In this document: in pieces, positions 48,351 to 57,931 of the stretch | Position numbering within the stretch: the stretch's first letter is position 1 | Layout of the letters: each line of letters begins with the position of its first letter | Assembly (NCBI GenBank): GCA_049487715.1 | Contig: CP150546.1 | Coordinates: 124,001-188,000 of the forward strand | DNA length: 64,000 bases | Direction: 5' to 3' | DNA from: Pycnococcus provasolii | Lineage: Eukaryota; Chlorophyta; Pseudoscourfieldiophyceae; Pseudoscourfieldiales | Made by a program: the position numbers and the translations under genes | The notes under the pieces: generated by a model | Told to the model about the DNA's origin: nothing | Database searches by the model: none | Seen by the model: only the letters and a program-made list of their open reading frames with translations

Positions 48351-49058
48351 ATGTCCGCTATGACAGTGTGGTATGGTGTGGGTAGTCTTGTTCGGTTCAG
48401 ACATGCTTGTGCTTGTGCCCGTTCTTGTGCTTCATCACGTGCTTCATCACGTGCTTCTTCTTCGTTCCACGACGTATCCTCAGATGGCAAGCCGCAAGTC
48501 ACGGATCGGCAGGAAGTCGCGGCAACGCGCTGGCTCGCACTCGACACGCTCTCGTATAGGGATGCCAAGGGAAACGACCGGAAGTGGGATATGGTGCGAC
48601 GAACGACCAGAAATGAAAACGCTGACGCTGACGCCGTCGCAATCTTCACGAAAATGTACAAGGAGGGTGAGCCTGTTCGCACGATCGTCGTGCGTCAGTT
48701 CCGCCCGCCGCTCAACTGCCACACGATCGAACTGCCAGCGGGACTCCTGGACGCAGGCGAGACTGCGTCGGAGGCTGCCCTGCGTGAACTCAAGGAGGAG
48801 ACTGGGTATACCGCCGTTGTCGAGCACGTTTCTCCGCCTCTGTCCCTCTCGGCGGGCCTCACGGACGAGTGCATTCGCCTCGTGACGTGCACCGTCGATC
48901 TGGACGCCGCTGTTAACGCGGATCCGAAGCAAGCTCTTGACGACACGGAGAGCATTGAAGTGAGCGTGGTTGCTGTCAAGGACCTACGCGGTTTCTTGGA
49001 TAAGGCGAGTGAGCGCGGCGACGTCGTCTTCGCTGGCCTGTACCACCAGACTGTATAG
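48351..49058 (+). CDS. Nudix hydrolase, ADP-sugar pyrophosphatase type (copy 1)
   Basis: The protein has 235 residues from ATG 48351 (MSAMTVWYGVG). An organelle-type leader rich in Ala, Arg and Cys (1-~45) precedes a NUDT5-like domain. It shows TRWLALDTLSYRDAKG, VVRQFRPPLNCHTIELPAG and the full Nudix box from GLLDAGE to REL..EETGY, with all metal-binding Glu present. Later LSAGLTDECI carries the S-x-G-x-(S/T)-(D/E)-E loop typical of ADP-ribose pyrophosphatases. The likely substrate is ADP-ribose or a similar nucleotide sugar. No intron. It lies 177 bp upstream of a paralog. Confidence 0.87.
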   Translation: MSAMTVWYGVGSLVRFRHACACARSCASSRASSRASSSFHDVSSDGKPQVTDRQEVAATRWLALDTLSYRDAKGNDRKWDMVRRTTRNENADADAVAIFTKMYKEGEPVRTIVVRQFRPPLNCHTIELPAGLLDAGETASEAALRELKEETGYTAVVEHVSPPLSLSAGLTDECIRLVTCTVDLDAAVNADPKQALDDTESIEVSVVAVKDLRGFLDKASERGDVVFAGLYHQTV

Positions 49059-49234
49059 ATTACGATTTTCGTTCATGCCAAAAAAAGCCCGATAATCGAT
49101 TCCCCCACGAGGATAAATGGGGCTCAAGGGCGGATCCCCTCTCTGAACGTGCTCCTCAGCCCCTCCCCGGGACTTCCCGGGCAGTCTCTGTTGTGACCCT
49201 CCCCGCAGGTTCGTCATTCATCCGCAGTTTGCTC

Positions 49235-49978
49235 ATGGGCACGACGTCTTCGACGGAAAGCGCGCAAACCGTGCTCGAACGCACGGTCGTTGCCTCCACA
49301 CGCTGGCTCTCCCTAGTCACGCTAACCTACAGGGACGCCAAAGGCGAATCACGCAAATGGGACCTCGTCAGCCGAACCACCAAACGCTCGCCAACCGCGG
49401 CAGACGCGGTTGCCATTTTTGTGAAATTACGTGGGGCTGGCAAAGAGGCGTCCACCATGCTCGTAAGGTAAAAACCTTTCTTCAGGGACCATTTTCTTTT
49501 TTTGTGTCTTGTGTTTGGTTCCTAGTTGCTGACACCCACCTCTTCCCCCTTGTGCTGTGTTTTCTTTTCGAAAACAAATGCTCATTGACTTTTCCCTTAT
49601 TTTAGGCAGTTCCGCCCGCCGGTGAACGCGTACACGTTGGAACTTCCCGCGGGACTCATCGACGAGGGTGAGACGCCGGCGCAAGCTGCTTTACGCGAAC
49701 TCCTGGAAGAAACAGGGTATACGGGAACGGTTGACGACGTGTCTCCGGCCCTCGCCATGTCGCCTGGACTTACGGACGAGACGATACATTTGGTCCAGGT
49801 GAGCGTGGACTTGGATGCCGCCGTGAATGCGAATCCTAAGCAGGCACTTGAGGATACGGAGGACATTGAAGTGAGCATGGTATCTCTTCGCGACTTGAAG
49901 CAGACGTTGACGAATCACGCCGAGGGGGGCGGGGTGGTGTTTGCGGCGCTGTGGTGGCTCGCCATGGACGCCAAGTAA
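49235..49978 (+). CDS. Nudix hydrolase, ADP-sugar pyrophosphatase type (copy 2, two exons)
   Basis: Exon 1 is 49235-49467, the intron 49468-49605 (138 bp, GTAAG^GTAAAA to TTTTAG^GCAG) and exon 2 49606-49978. The phase-2 join reads MLVR|QFRPPVNAYTLELPAG. The 201-residue product is a close tandem paralog of the preceding gene but lacks its leader (MGTTSSTESAQTVLE), so it is probably cytosolic. The Nudix box (GLIDEGE to REL..EETGY) and the SPGLTDETI loop are intact. The first copy has uninterrupted coding sequence at the same VRQFRPP site, so an intron was gained or lost after duplication. The intron has a T-rich 3' end (CCCTTATTTTAG). Confidence 0.87.
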
Positions 49979-50165
49979 AGCAAACAACAAACCAAACTTT
50001 AATTATTTCATTTTCACGGATTTTCTGAACCCCGAAACAAATTGCGGGTGGTAGTTGGTAGAGACACTCTGGTAGGACGCACCCTTTTCCCTGTCCTGGC
50101 CTGCAAATCCCAACACCTCCCCAAAACTCCTCCGTCCCCCCCCCTTCATCCTGTTAGCATATTAC

Positions 50166-51035
50166 ATGGCGGACGCGTCCAAGGCGCGCGAGCTCGTCGC
50201 GAAAGCCGAGAAGAAACTCGCAGGATGGTCGCTCTTCGGAAACAAGTACGAGGATGCGCTGGAACTCCTCGAAAAAGCATCCGCCAACCTCAAGTTGGCA
50301 AAAGCGTGGTCCGAAGCCGGAGAGTGCTTCCTCAAGATTGCACAAGTTCAGCAAAAACTTGACTCAGCGCACGAGGTGGCATCGGCATACGTGGACGCGT
50401 CCAACGCGTTCAAGAAGACGTCGCAACCAAAGTCAGAGGAGTGCCTGCGCCTTGCCGTCAAGGCGTATACCGATATGGGAAGGCTGGGAATGGCGGCGAA
50501 GTACCTGCGCGAGCTTGGGGAGAATGCAGAAGGGCGAGGGGAGAAGGAGACGGCAGTCGACCTGCTCAGCCAGGCGGGGGACCTGTTCGACGGAGAGGAG
50601 CAGAAGAGTGAGGCGAACAAGGCGATGCTCAAGGTTGCCAGCCTACGAGCGGATCTCGGTGCGTACGCGGAGGCGATGGAAGGGTTCGAGACTGTCAGCA
50701 AGAGGAGCGTCGACAACAACCTGCTCAAGTACTCGGTAAAGACGTACCTGCTGCAGAGCGGCATCTGCGCGATCTGCCTCTCATTCGACAAGAATGAGCC
50801 CGAGTACGTCGAGCGCGTGCTGGAGAAGTACGAGGACATCGACCCGTCGTTTGGAGGGTCGCGGGAGCACAAGTTTCTGCAGGACCTGCAGAAGGCTCGT
50901 GTCGAGGGCGACGTCGACGCTTTCACCGCCGTCGTGCAGGAATTTGATGCCATGAGCCGACTCGACACGTGGAAGACGAATTTGCTGCTGACTGCAAAGC
51001 GCAAGCTTGAGGCTGACGAGGACGATTTGACTTGA
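50166..51035 (+). CDS. alpha-SNAP, NSF adaptor
   Basis: The protein has 289 residues from ATG 50166 (MADASKARELVAKAEKKLAG). It starts with the SNAP helix and membrane-attachment loop GWSLFGNKYEDALELLEKA, followed by TPR-like helical hairpins (AKAWSEAGECFLKIAQVQ, AAKYLRELGENAEGRGEKE). The C-terminus (TWKTNLLLTAKRKLEADEDDLT) matches the conserved NSF-activating tail, with a Leu pair near the end. Length is normal for the family. It recruits NSF to SNARE complexes after membrane fusion. Single exon. Its 3' end is convergent with the secreted unknown at 51206. Confidence 0.93.
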   Translation: MADASKARELVAKAEKKLAGWSLFGNKYEDALELLEKASANLKLAKAWSEAGECFLKIAQVQQKLDSAHEVASAYVDASNAFKKTSQPKSEECLRLAVKAYTDMGRLGMAAKYLRELGENAEGRGEKETAVDLLSQAGDLFDGEEQKSEANKAMLKVASLRADLGAYAEAMEGFETVSKRSVDNNLLKYSVKTYLLQSGICAICLSFDKNEPEYVERVLEKYEDIDPSFGGSREHKFLQDLQKARVEGDVDAFTAVVQEFDAMSRLDTWKTNLLLTAKRKLEADEDDLT

Positions 51036-51205
51036 TATGTGTTGTGCCAAAAACAAATCAGCATACGTACATACCAGTGTAGCAACGCGAAAACTGTTGT
51101 AGTAACTAGGTTTAACCCAAAGGAAAAAAAAATCTCCATTGTTTTTATTGTTTCCCAATTCCCAACCACCCACCTTCTCTCTCTCTGTCTGTCTCTCTCA
51201 AGCTG

Positions 51206-52537
51206 TCAACCAGCCACCGAAGGTGCTTCACCAAGCTGCGTCAAGACGTTGGCAGCATGCCCACCGCTGGCTGCGCCGTATCCAATGCCACTGATCGGAT
51301 CTGGTGCAAACGCAGGTACGCTCGGAATGTTGATCGCGCGGTTTTCCCACTCGCTTCCCTTGCGATCTCCAGCCTTGCCGTCTACGACCATACCCTCCTC
51401 CCAAAGCCTCCACTGCTCAAGACCTTCCGTCGTTTGCATGATGAAGAAGTGCATAGCATACCAAGGCACGGGGAGCATGTTCGGGAAGTTGAGCGGCTTG
51501 ACGTACGCCTTCCCGAAGAACAGACCTGGCGCCACCTCGCGCACTTCGTCGCGAAATGCTGCGACACCCCACGTCGGCAGCGTTCCCCCGCTGAAGATGC
51601 GCGCCTGCACTTCCCAAACCCAATCTGCGGGGTAGTCGATCACGATGCTCGTTTCCGCGGGATTGAAGTACGACTGGCCGAGAGCGTAGACGCCAGGTAT
51701 CGTTTCTATGGAGGAGGAGTTGACGAGTTCCGTCAAGCCTGTGTGCAGAGCCCCGGACGTGCGCCACGTTGGCGACCAGTTGCGCAGCGTTCCGTCTGTT
51801 TTCCACACCTTTCCATCCCACGCCTGAGCTTGGCCGTAGATTCCAAATCCGTCTGAGCCAAGACATCCTATCGTCTTGCCTCGAGGATGGTTCGGACGCT
51901 TTGACGCGGGTGGCGTGGGATTGACGGCGAACCATCGAGTGATTGTCAGTGGGTCCAAGGTGGCGAGGAAATTGTCGCAGAAGTCACGAGCGTCGCGAAA
52001 TCCCGTCGGAACTTCGAAAGCTTTGATGGCGGAAGGATCCTTCAATTTGGTGCCTGCTCCAATCTCCTCGAGTGTCACCCCAGGAGGTGGAGGATTCAAG
52101 CCTGCGGTGACATTCCCTGCGCCAACAACGCACACCTTGTCACGTCCACGCGCCGCGCACGCGCCCGCTGGTGCTCCCATCGTCCACGCTCCCGTGCGTG
52201 CGTTGAATGTCGGCCAGGTGTAATCCTCGTCGACATTTTGCCAGTTCTCCGCACCTGAGAAGAGCGAGCTGAACGTTTCCGCGACGGTCGTTTCGTTCCA
52301 CGAGTCGCGCGTCTGCACATTCCAGTCTGCGGGCAGGCGCGGGTAAGCGGGGTTGCGTTCGTCGATGGCTGACAAAGCGCGAAGGCCAAGAGTTTTAGCT
52401 TCTTCAGACGACTGCTGCGCGTAAGTGACTGAGAAGAGCGACGATGAGACTGTGATGATGATTGTAATGGTGGTCGTCACCATCATCATGAGGTAAGAAG
52501 AAGAGTGGCACGAAGTCAGTGACATTGACGTCGTCAT
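51206..52537 (-). CDS. secreted protein of unknown function
   Basis: The protein has 443 residues from ATG 52537 (MTTSMSLTSCHSSSYLMMMV). A signal peptide or anchor runs to about SVTYAQQ. The mature domain is Trp- and Pro-rich, with few gaps and Cys in spaced positions. Words that look conserved are AYPRLPADWNVQTRDSW, GFRDARDFCDNFLATLDPL, TIGCLGSDGFGIYGQAQAW, SWSPTWR-type Trp segments and DYPADWVWEVQARIFSGG. It has no repeat and no membrane segment after the signal. I do not recognise the family; an extracellular or wall enzyme is possible. Codon bias and an uninterrupted frame support it as a real gene. Confidence 0.65.
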   Translation of the reverse strand: MTTSMSLTSCHSSSYLMMMVTTTITIIITVSSSLFSVTYAQQSSEEAKTLGLRALSAIDERNPAYPRLPADWNVQTRDSWNETTVAETFSSLFSGAENWQNVDEDYTWPTFNARTGAWTMGAPAGACAARGRDKVCVVGAGNVTAGLNPPPPGVTLEEIGAGTKLKDPSAIKAFEVPTGFRDARDFCDNFLATLDPLTITRWFAVNPTPPASKRPNHPRGKTIGCLGSDGFGIYGQAQAWDGKVWKTDGTLRNWSPTWRTSGALHTGLTELVNSSSIETIPGVYALGQSYFNPAETSIVIDYPADWVWEVQARIFSGGTLPTWGVAAFRDEVREVAPGLFFGKAYVKPLNFPNMLPVPWYAMHFFIMQTTEGLEQWRLWEEGMVVDGKAGDRKGSEWENRAINIPSVPAFAPDPISGIGYGAASGGHAANVLTQLGEAPSVAG

Positions 52538-52876
52538 CACCGTGGTGACGCAAATGAGTGGTGATTTGGTGCAAGTCACATAAAAGGGCACATACGGGCT
52601 CAGCAACTTCTCGTAACGAGCGGTTGCCGGTTGGGTGGGTGGTGCCGTCCTAGGAAAGGATCAAAGGAAGGAACGGAACGTGAAACGTGAAATTCCATCC
52701 CCAGAATCCCGAAGTCCAAGAAAACACTTCCTCTTCCAATGGAAATGGAAGGAATTGGGTTAGGGTTAGACTTCAGGTAAGCTTTATATCCTGTGTCCCC
52801 GCCAAAACCCTAATTCAAACCCCTAATTGCATACGATGCTGTTCGGGGGATCGAAACTCGCTCACGCCAGCGACGG
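52538..52876. promoter_or_regulatory. spacer upstream of the secreted unknown and tRNA-Sec
   Basis: It contains TTAGGG words at 52758-52769 and AAACCCTAAT-type words at 52804-52828. These could serve the minus-strand gene starting at 52537. The same stretch is the 5' flank of the tRNA-Sec gene, where an external pol III promoter would be expected. Confidence 0.4.
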
Positions 52877-52963
52877 GCTAGAATGAGCTTGGGGGGTCCT
52901 GAGTGCAGACTTCAAATCTGTAGAGGGGGAGACTCCTAGCTGTTCGACTCAGCCTTTCTAGCG
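52877..52963 (+). tRNA. tRNA-Sec (anticodon TCA)
   Basis: 87 nt, folded by eye into the eukaryotic selenocysteine tRNA shape. The 9-bp acceptor is GCTAGAATG / CTTTCTAGC with one T-T mismatch. The 6-bp D stem is CTTGGG / CCTGAG with a 4-base loop. The anticodon arm is GCAGA-CTTCAAA-TCTGT with TCA in the middle. A long variable arm is AGGGG-GAGA-CTCCT. The 4-bp T stem is GCTG-TTCGACT-CAGC, and the discriminator base is G. The 9+4 acceptor/T arrangement, 6-bp D stem and TTCAAA anticodon loop are diagnostic and differ from any ordinary tRNA. The product is charged with Ser and converted to Sec for insertion at UGA codons. Confidence 0.92.
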
Positions 52964-52973
52964 TAACACAACC

Positions 52974-52982
52974 TTTTTTTTT
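52974..52982 (+). terminator. RNA polymerase III terminator of tRNA-Sec
   Basis: A run of nine T residues lies 11 bases after the tRNA-Sec 3' end, the usual pol III stop signal. Confidence 0.85.
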
Positions 52983-53452
52983 GGTGCAAGCGTGCTTCGT
53001 TCGAAGTTCATTCCGTCGAGTCAAGGTTTCATGCTCTGGAATGGCGAGTTCATGCTTTGGAAGGCTGGCTGCAACGTCCTTTGCCACGGCCAATGATGGC
53101 AAAAGGACTCGCAACGTCCTTTTCCATTGGCCGTGGCAGCGAACATAACAAGCGGAGCGAACTTAAGACTGAAGACTATTGATGAGATATATGGCGGCCG
53201 AGTCGGCCGACCCCATACAACTTTTTTTTGGAGAGAGAAATCAGTGAAAATAAGAGGCTGAAAATACATGGAGGCGCCGACGCGACGCGCCAAACACTGA
53301 AGGAAGGATAACCCCAGGCTCGCACAGGTTGAATTTTTTTGCACCTCCTCCTCCCCAACCGATAAAAAACGTCCCGGCCCGGGCGGCCCCTGGGCCTTTT
53401 CCTGCCGACCAAAAAAACAAGTGTGTGACGAACGAATCCTGCAGGGGAAAGT
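52983..53452. other. spacer between tRNA-Sec and the PP2C gene
   Basis: No gene is seen. It contains a 14-bp perfect inverted repeat and the repeated words AACGTCCTTT and TCATGCT(C/T)TGGAA. It holds the PP2C promoter. Confidence 0.5.
53082..53138. repeat. 14-bp perfect inverted repeat
   Basis: TGCCACGGCCAATG (53082-53095) and CATTGGCCGTGGCA (53125-53138) are exact complements separated by 29 bases. CCAAT-type words sit inside both arms. Confidence 0.75.
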
Positions 53453-54020
53453 ATGGCGTCACCGATACCTCCTCCTCAACCAGACTCACCACAACCACTC
53501 CTCGTCAATAGGAGTGAGGCTGTCCCCGTCAACGTGGGAAAAACGCAACGCTCCAACATTGCAGCTCACCTCGCACTGCTCTCGCAGAGAAACTCGCCTC
53601 CCACAACAGCAGCAGCAGCAACAACAACAACAACAACAACCAGCGACGACGACACCACCACGCAGCAGCTACAAAGTTTGTTGGAATGCGCTCTCAGAGA
53701 TGAATCCAGCAACACAAGACACCAGCGTGACATTGCGAGGTGTCTCGCACTGCTCTCGCAGAGAAACTCGCCTCCCACAACAACAGCAGCAGCACAGCGT
53801 GACATTGCGAGGTGTCTCGCACTGCTCTCGCACAGGAACTCGCCTCCCACAACAACAGCAGCAGCAGCAGCAACAACAACAACAACAACCAGCGACGACG
53901 ACACCACCAAGCAGCTGCTACAAAGTTTGTTGAAAGGCGCTCTCAGAGATGAATCCAGCAACACAAGACACCAGCGTGACATTGCGAGGTGTCACGCAAC
54001 AAAACCACCAAACGACGACG

Positions 54021-54053
<33 letters not shown>

Positions 54054-56284
54054 CTAAGCTACACTACAGGCTGCACGTGGGCGTCTGTTCCGTGAAAGCG
54101 TCGAAAGGTGAGGACAGGCACGCGTGGTACGAGCCGTCGGATGACACCGGATGGTCCGCCGCAGTCGTGTGTGACGGGCACAACGGAACGGGATGCGCTT
54201 CGTTCGCCGCACGCATGCTCGGACCCGCATTCGAACGCGCACTCGAATGCCGGCGTGAAGACAACCCCGAGTGGTGGCGCAGTCGCGTTCCCGTCGCGCT
54301 GCGTGTCGCCTTCACGGCGCTGCACTACGCATGGGTGGACATGCACAACGCGTACAAGGAGCAGAAGAAGAATGCGCCGATGGAGAGCAACCAGCGCGGA
54401 GGGGCTGCCGTCACCATGTGCGTGTTCGAGGGCGGGCGCGTTTTCGTCGCGAACGTTGGCGACTCTGCGGCGGTTGCGTACACGCGCACAGCCGAGCAGC
54501 GCCATCTGAGCCAACGCGAGACGTGGAGCACGCACGGATCGACGGGATTCAAGGTGCACCCGCTCACACGAGACCACCGCGTCGACGACCCAATGGAATG
54601 CGCCCGGCTGCGCGAGGCTGGGGCGACGGTCGCACGCGCGAATGCTCGTGTCTCGAGTGGGGCGTTCTCGTATCGTCCCGTGGGACCGTGCCGCGTTTGG
54701 CCGGGCGGCCTTGCGATGAGCCGGACTGTGGGAGATCCCGAGTGCCACAATGCGGTGCATTCAGCCGGGCCAGACATCTGCGTGTTTGAGTCACCAGACG
54801 ACGGTGGTGGCCTCGACGAAAGTACGGGATCGATGCGCATCGTCATTGCCACGGACGGACTGTGGGATGCGGAGGCGGTGTTCAGCTCCGCGGATGCGCG
54901 ACGTGGGAGGCAATTTTCATCCGACGCGAGTGATTCGGATTACTCTTCCGACGACGAAGGCGACGTTGTTCGACGATCATCGACGAATATCCCTCATCCC
55001 ATTCGCAGAATGTACAGCGAGGAGGACGACGACGCATTCGTATCGGATCACGGGAGCGCCTTTCTTCAGATGGTGCCGGGCGTGGCAAGCACATTCGTGC
55101 CTGCTGTCAAGTCGGCATGCCTGCTGACTCGCTGTGCAATGTCGGCGAGAGGGAAAGCTGACGACATCACCGCTCTTGTCGTTGATATGGTTCCCGAAAG
55201 GTACGAGGACGCGTCGTCGTCGGCATCGGCGGCGGCGGCGGCAGCAGCACCTACAGCAGTAGCACCATTAGCAGCAGCCTTGCCATCTCCGTCGTCTTCG
55301 CCCACTCGCCCATTACAGGCGTCGCTGCTGCCAACGATCGTCGAAAGGGCGACGTCACCTGAACGTGGAAAGAAAGGGGTGTCAAATTTTTTCAAAGGTT
55401 TGGCAGTGAAGTTTCAAAGCGAAGAGAAGAAGAAAGTGCTTGGCATCGTCGACGTAGTGGCGGAGAGTGACCAGACGACGACGCAGACGAACGACGATGC
55501 GAGTCGGAATAGATTTAGCACGATTTTGCGTACCGCTTCCTCCCCAAAAGATCTGATGCCACCCGTGATGAATGTGCCTCAGATGATGGAAAGCAAATGG
55601 CGACGCATTCCCGTGCCTCCGCCGGTGCACCGCATGGACCTTGGTTCCGTGGAGATGGTCCGAGCCCATCTGCTTGATCTTACGAGCGACCTACTGAGTG
55701 TTGACCTTACCCTGAGTGTTCGAATCCCGGAGTCCCAAGTCCCGGCGAGTGCCGGAATAGACTCGTGCATGGATGCTGAGGACTATGCGGGATTGTCCCC
55801 TTGCAGTTCGCTGGATAATCTGAGAAGCTGCCCGTCATCCATCGACGAGAGCTTCGATATCGCGCGCCGTGACAGTCCGACGCTCGGAGGTACATTCGCC
55901 GCCTCGTTGCACACGAAGTACAAGGCGCGCACGCTCGCGCGCAGCATGCGCCGTTCATTCCGCAGCATGAACAAGAGAACCCTTGGGATGATTCGCAGCT
56001 TCAGCTCCAGCCACATTCTTTCGTCTAGTTCAAGTCTCGCGAATGCGCGAATGGATGACGACGGCGGCGGCGGCGTTGGCGGCGACGGCAGGAGATCCGC
56101 CGACTTTGAGCAGGAATGTTTGGGAACAAGCTGCAACAGCGTCAGCAGTTTGGCGAGTAATCTGTCCAGCGAGTCCAGCAGCTCGAATGATTTGGAGAAT
56201 GAAATGCTTCACAGCCTGCTAGGAGGAGAGTTTGATGGCGAGTACGTGGGTCTGATGAACCGGTCCCTGCATCTCGCGACGTGA
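53453..56284 (+). CDS. PP2C-type protein phosphatase with repeat-rich N-terminus
   Basis: The protein has 943 residues from ATG 53453. Residues ~36-200 are two to three tandem copies of a segment containing RDIARCLALLSQRNSPPTT and LRDESSNTRHQ, mixed with Thr and Asn runs. The PP2C domain starts at ~205 with the usual motif order: EDRHAWYEPSDDTGW, VVCDGHNGTGCASF (DGHxG), FVANVGDSAAVAY, LAMSRTVGDPECH, IVIATDGLWDAEAVF and GKADDITALVVDM. An acidic Ser/Asp insert (~490-530) interrupts it. The last ~300 residues are disordered, Ser-rich and basic (RTLARSMRRSFRSMNKRT). It is a metal-dependent Ser/Thr phosphatase whose target is unknown. Metal-binding Asp residues are present, so it is probably active. 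Confidence 0.85.
53560..54060 (+). repeat. tandem duplications and (CAA)n tracts in the PP2C 5' coding part
   Basis: A unit starting GACATTGCGAGGTGT and running through CTCGCACTGCTCTCGCA to CTCCCACAACA occurs in two full copies plus partial ones. A longer unit with GAGATGAATCCAGCAACACA occurs twice. (CAA)n and (CAG)n runs separate them. All lengths keep the frame. Confidence 0.85.
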
Positions 56285-56392
56285 CGACTATAATTTTGAA
56301 ATAACAACAAACAAACAGCGAGTCTTCAAGTTACCAAGAACTGTAATCAACTTTTCTTGTTTCAAACAAAATTTTCACTTGCAGGGACGACT

Positions 56393-57445
56393 TTATCGAC
56401 CTCTGGCATTGGTTACATCCTTGCCAAACATCCTCGCCGGACTTGGACTTTTTCCGTTGTCACCTCTCTCCGCAAGTAGCGTAGCCACGAGCTTTGCGCT
56501 TGCCTCAGCCGCATCGAGCGCCTGCGCCGCCCTGTCGAGAGCATCGCGGCTCATCTCCTCCGCCATTTTGCGCGCACGCGCTTCCACGGTCTCAGCCATG
56601 CGAGCGGCACGCTTCGCCGCGTCTTGTGACGGCGGCCTTGGCAGTCTTGGCGATGGATCCGCGTAGTGCTGCTTGTGCTGCTGCTCTTGCTCCTGCTTCT
56701 CCTTGAGCGCCTTCAGCTCCGTCACGGCGGCGCGTGCTCGAGCCTTCCAGCGTGCGAGCTCCAGCTCCGCCTCCTCGAGTTTTGCGTAAGGGTCGACGAT
56801 CGCGCCCCCGTCTGTGAAGCTCGCGCCATGCTGCACGCCGGCTTCGCGGCACGCCGTCGACGCCGTCTGCTGCCCACGTTCTCGAACGGCGGGTGCGTCT
56901 GCGTCCGTCGCTGCGTCGCGCGTGTTTGCGGCGTGCGACGCCTGCACGCCGGCATCTACGCCGCGAGGCGGCGGCGCGGTCTGCGCATCTGCGTCGATGA
57001 CGCGAGGCGGCGCGGTCTGCGTCCCTCTTGGCACGGCAGCTGGCCTGACTGACTGCGGCGGTGTTCCTCCCGTCGACGTGTTCCAGTCTAGAAACCTCGC
57101 CGCGGTGGCTGTGGCGATGGCAACAGCAGCGGGCGACGTTTCGTGTTCCCCCGCGTTGTGGTCGGGCGTTGCTGGCGCGGATGCCGACACGTGCTTCCAC
57201 CTGCTATTTCTTCTTTGGACAGCCCCTTTTGCCACCAAGAGTTCCATGCGCAGCGCTTCGTCTTCCGCAGACCAGTTATTTGTTTTTTTTCTTGCGAAAG
57301 TGGAAGGCTTGGTGGACGATGAGGAGGATGAGGATGAGGATGAGGTGTTGTTGTGGTACCTCTGCGTGGATAACGACTCGCTCTGGACAGCAGCGTCGCC
57401 GTCGACGACATCGAGCGGCCCGTACGTCATCCTATCAGACGACAT
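56393..57445 (-). CDS. hypothetical helical protein
   Basis: The protein has 350 residues from ATG 57445 (MSSDRMTYGPLDVVDGD). It has a poly-Ser run (~35-45), then NNWSAEDEALRMELLVAKGA. A central low-complexity region (~115-205) has loosely repeated QTAPP / DAxxQ / GVDAGVQA words. The C-terminal ~150 residues are a long charged helix (LEEAELELARWKARARAAV; MAETVEARARKMAEEM), likely a coiled coil. No enzyme motif, membrane helix or signal peptide is seen. I cannot name it. Convergent with the PP2C gene, 109 bp apart. Confidence 0.6.
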   Translation of the reverse strand: MSSDRMTYGPLDVVDGDAAVQSESLSTQRYHNNTSSSSSSSSSSTKPSTFARKKTNNWSAEDEALRMELLVAKGAVQRRNSRWKHVSASAPATPDHNAGEHETSPAAVAIATATAARFLDWNTSTGGTPPQSVRPAAVPRGTQTAPPRVIDADAQTAPPPRGVDAGVQASHAANTRDAATDADAPAVRERGQQTASTACREAGVQHGASFTDGGAIVDPYAKLEEAELELARWKARARAAVTELKALKEKQEQEQQHKQHYADPSPRLPRPPSQDAAKRAARMAETVEARARKMAEEMSRDALDRAAQALDAAEASAKLVATLLAERGDNGKSPSPARMFGKDVTNARGR

Positions 57446-57616
57446 AAGGTCAAGGTAAGGCTGAGAGTGTGGTGTGTGCGTTATCGGCACTGTACTGAAA
57501 TAAAAAGAGAAAAGTCCAGCCAGCGTATTATTAAGCTTAACACAGCCCTTCGGGTAAGAAGTTTGTCGCGGACAAATCAATGCGGCCTTACCCTTATCGG
57601 ATGACGAACGGTAACG

Positions 57617-57931
57617 CTACTTAAGTTGACAACAAGTGATTTCCGAATCCGGGCAACTGAAAGTACAAGTGTTGTTAACCTCCTCCTCAGGTTCCCTTGC
57701 ATCCTTGGATTGTTTGCATTGAGGGATCGACCTTGACCAATTGATGGGAGGGTGCTTGTCATCCTTTAAAAAAGCAAGTCCCTCCCAATTACTATTCCAG
57801 TAATCGAATACCACGGGTGGCAAGCCGTCAACGCACATCACAGTACAGTGGTAATGATGAGGTTTGGGTCCCACAACTGCCTCATGTGAATGTGAATGTG
57901 GTCTAAATGGCTGCACTGCACTGAAAGTCAA
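57617..57931 (-). pseudogene. possible gene fragment with foreign-looking codon use
   Basis: A 104-codon open stretch reads ...HYHCTVMCVDGLPPVVFDYW, NSNWEGLAFLKDDKHPPINW and ends with Cys-rich NTCTFSCPDSEITCCQLK. No ATG is in a good position (the first is MCVDG). Third-codon positions are AT-rich, unlike every neighbouring gene. It could be the remnant of a transposon or virus-like gene or simply chance. I cannot assign a family. Confidence 0.25.

Noticed and set aside
53560-54060. CRISPR-like array
   Set aside because: The repeats are in frame within a eukaryotic PP2C gene, with no unique spacers of constant length.
55715-55745. T-arm-like word TTCGAATCCCGG as a tRNA
   Set aside because: It lies inside the PP2C coding sequence and no acceptor or anticodon stem can be paired around it.
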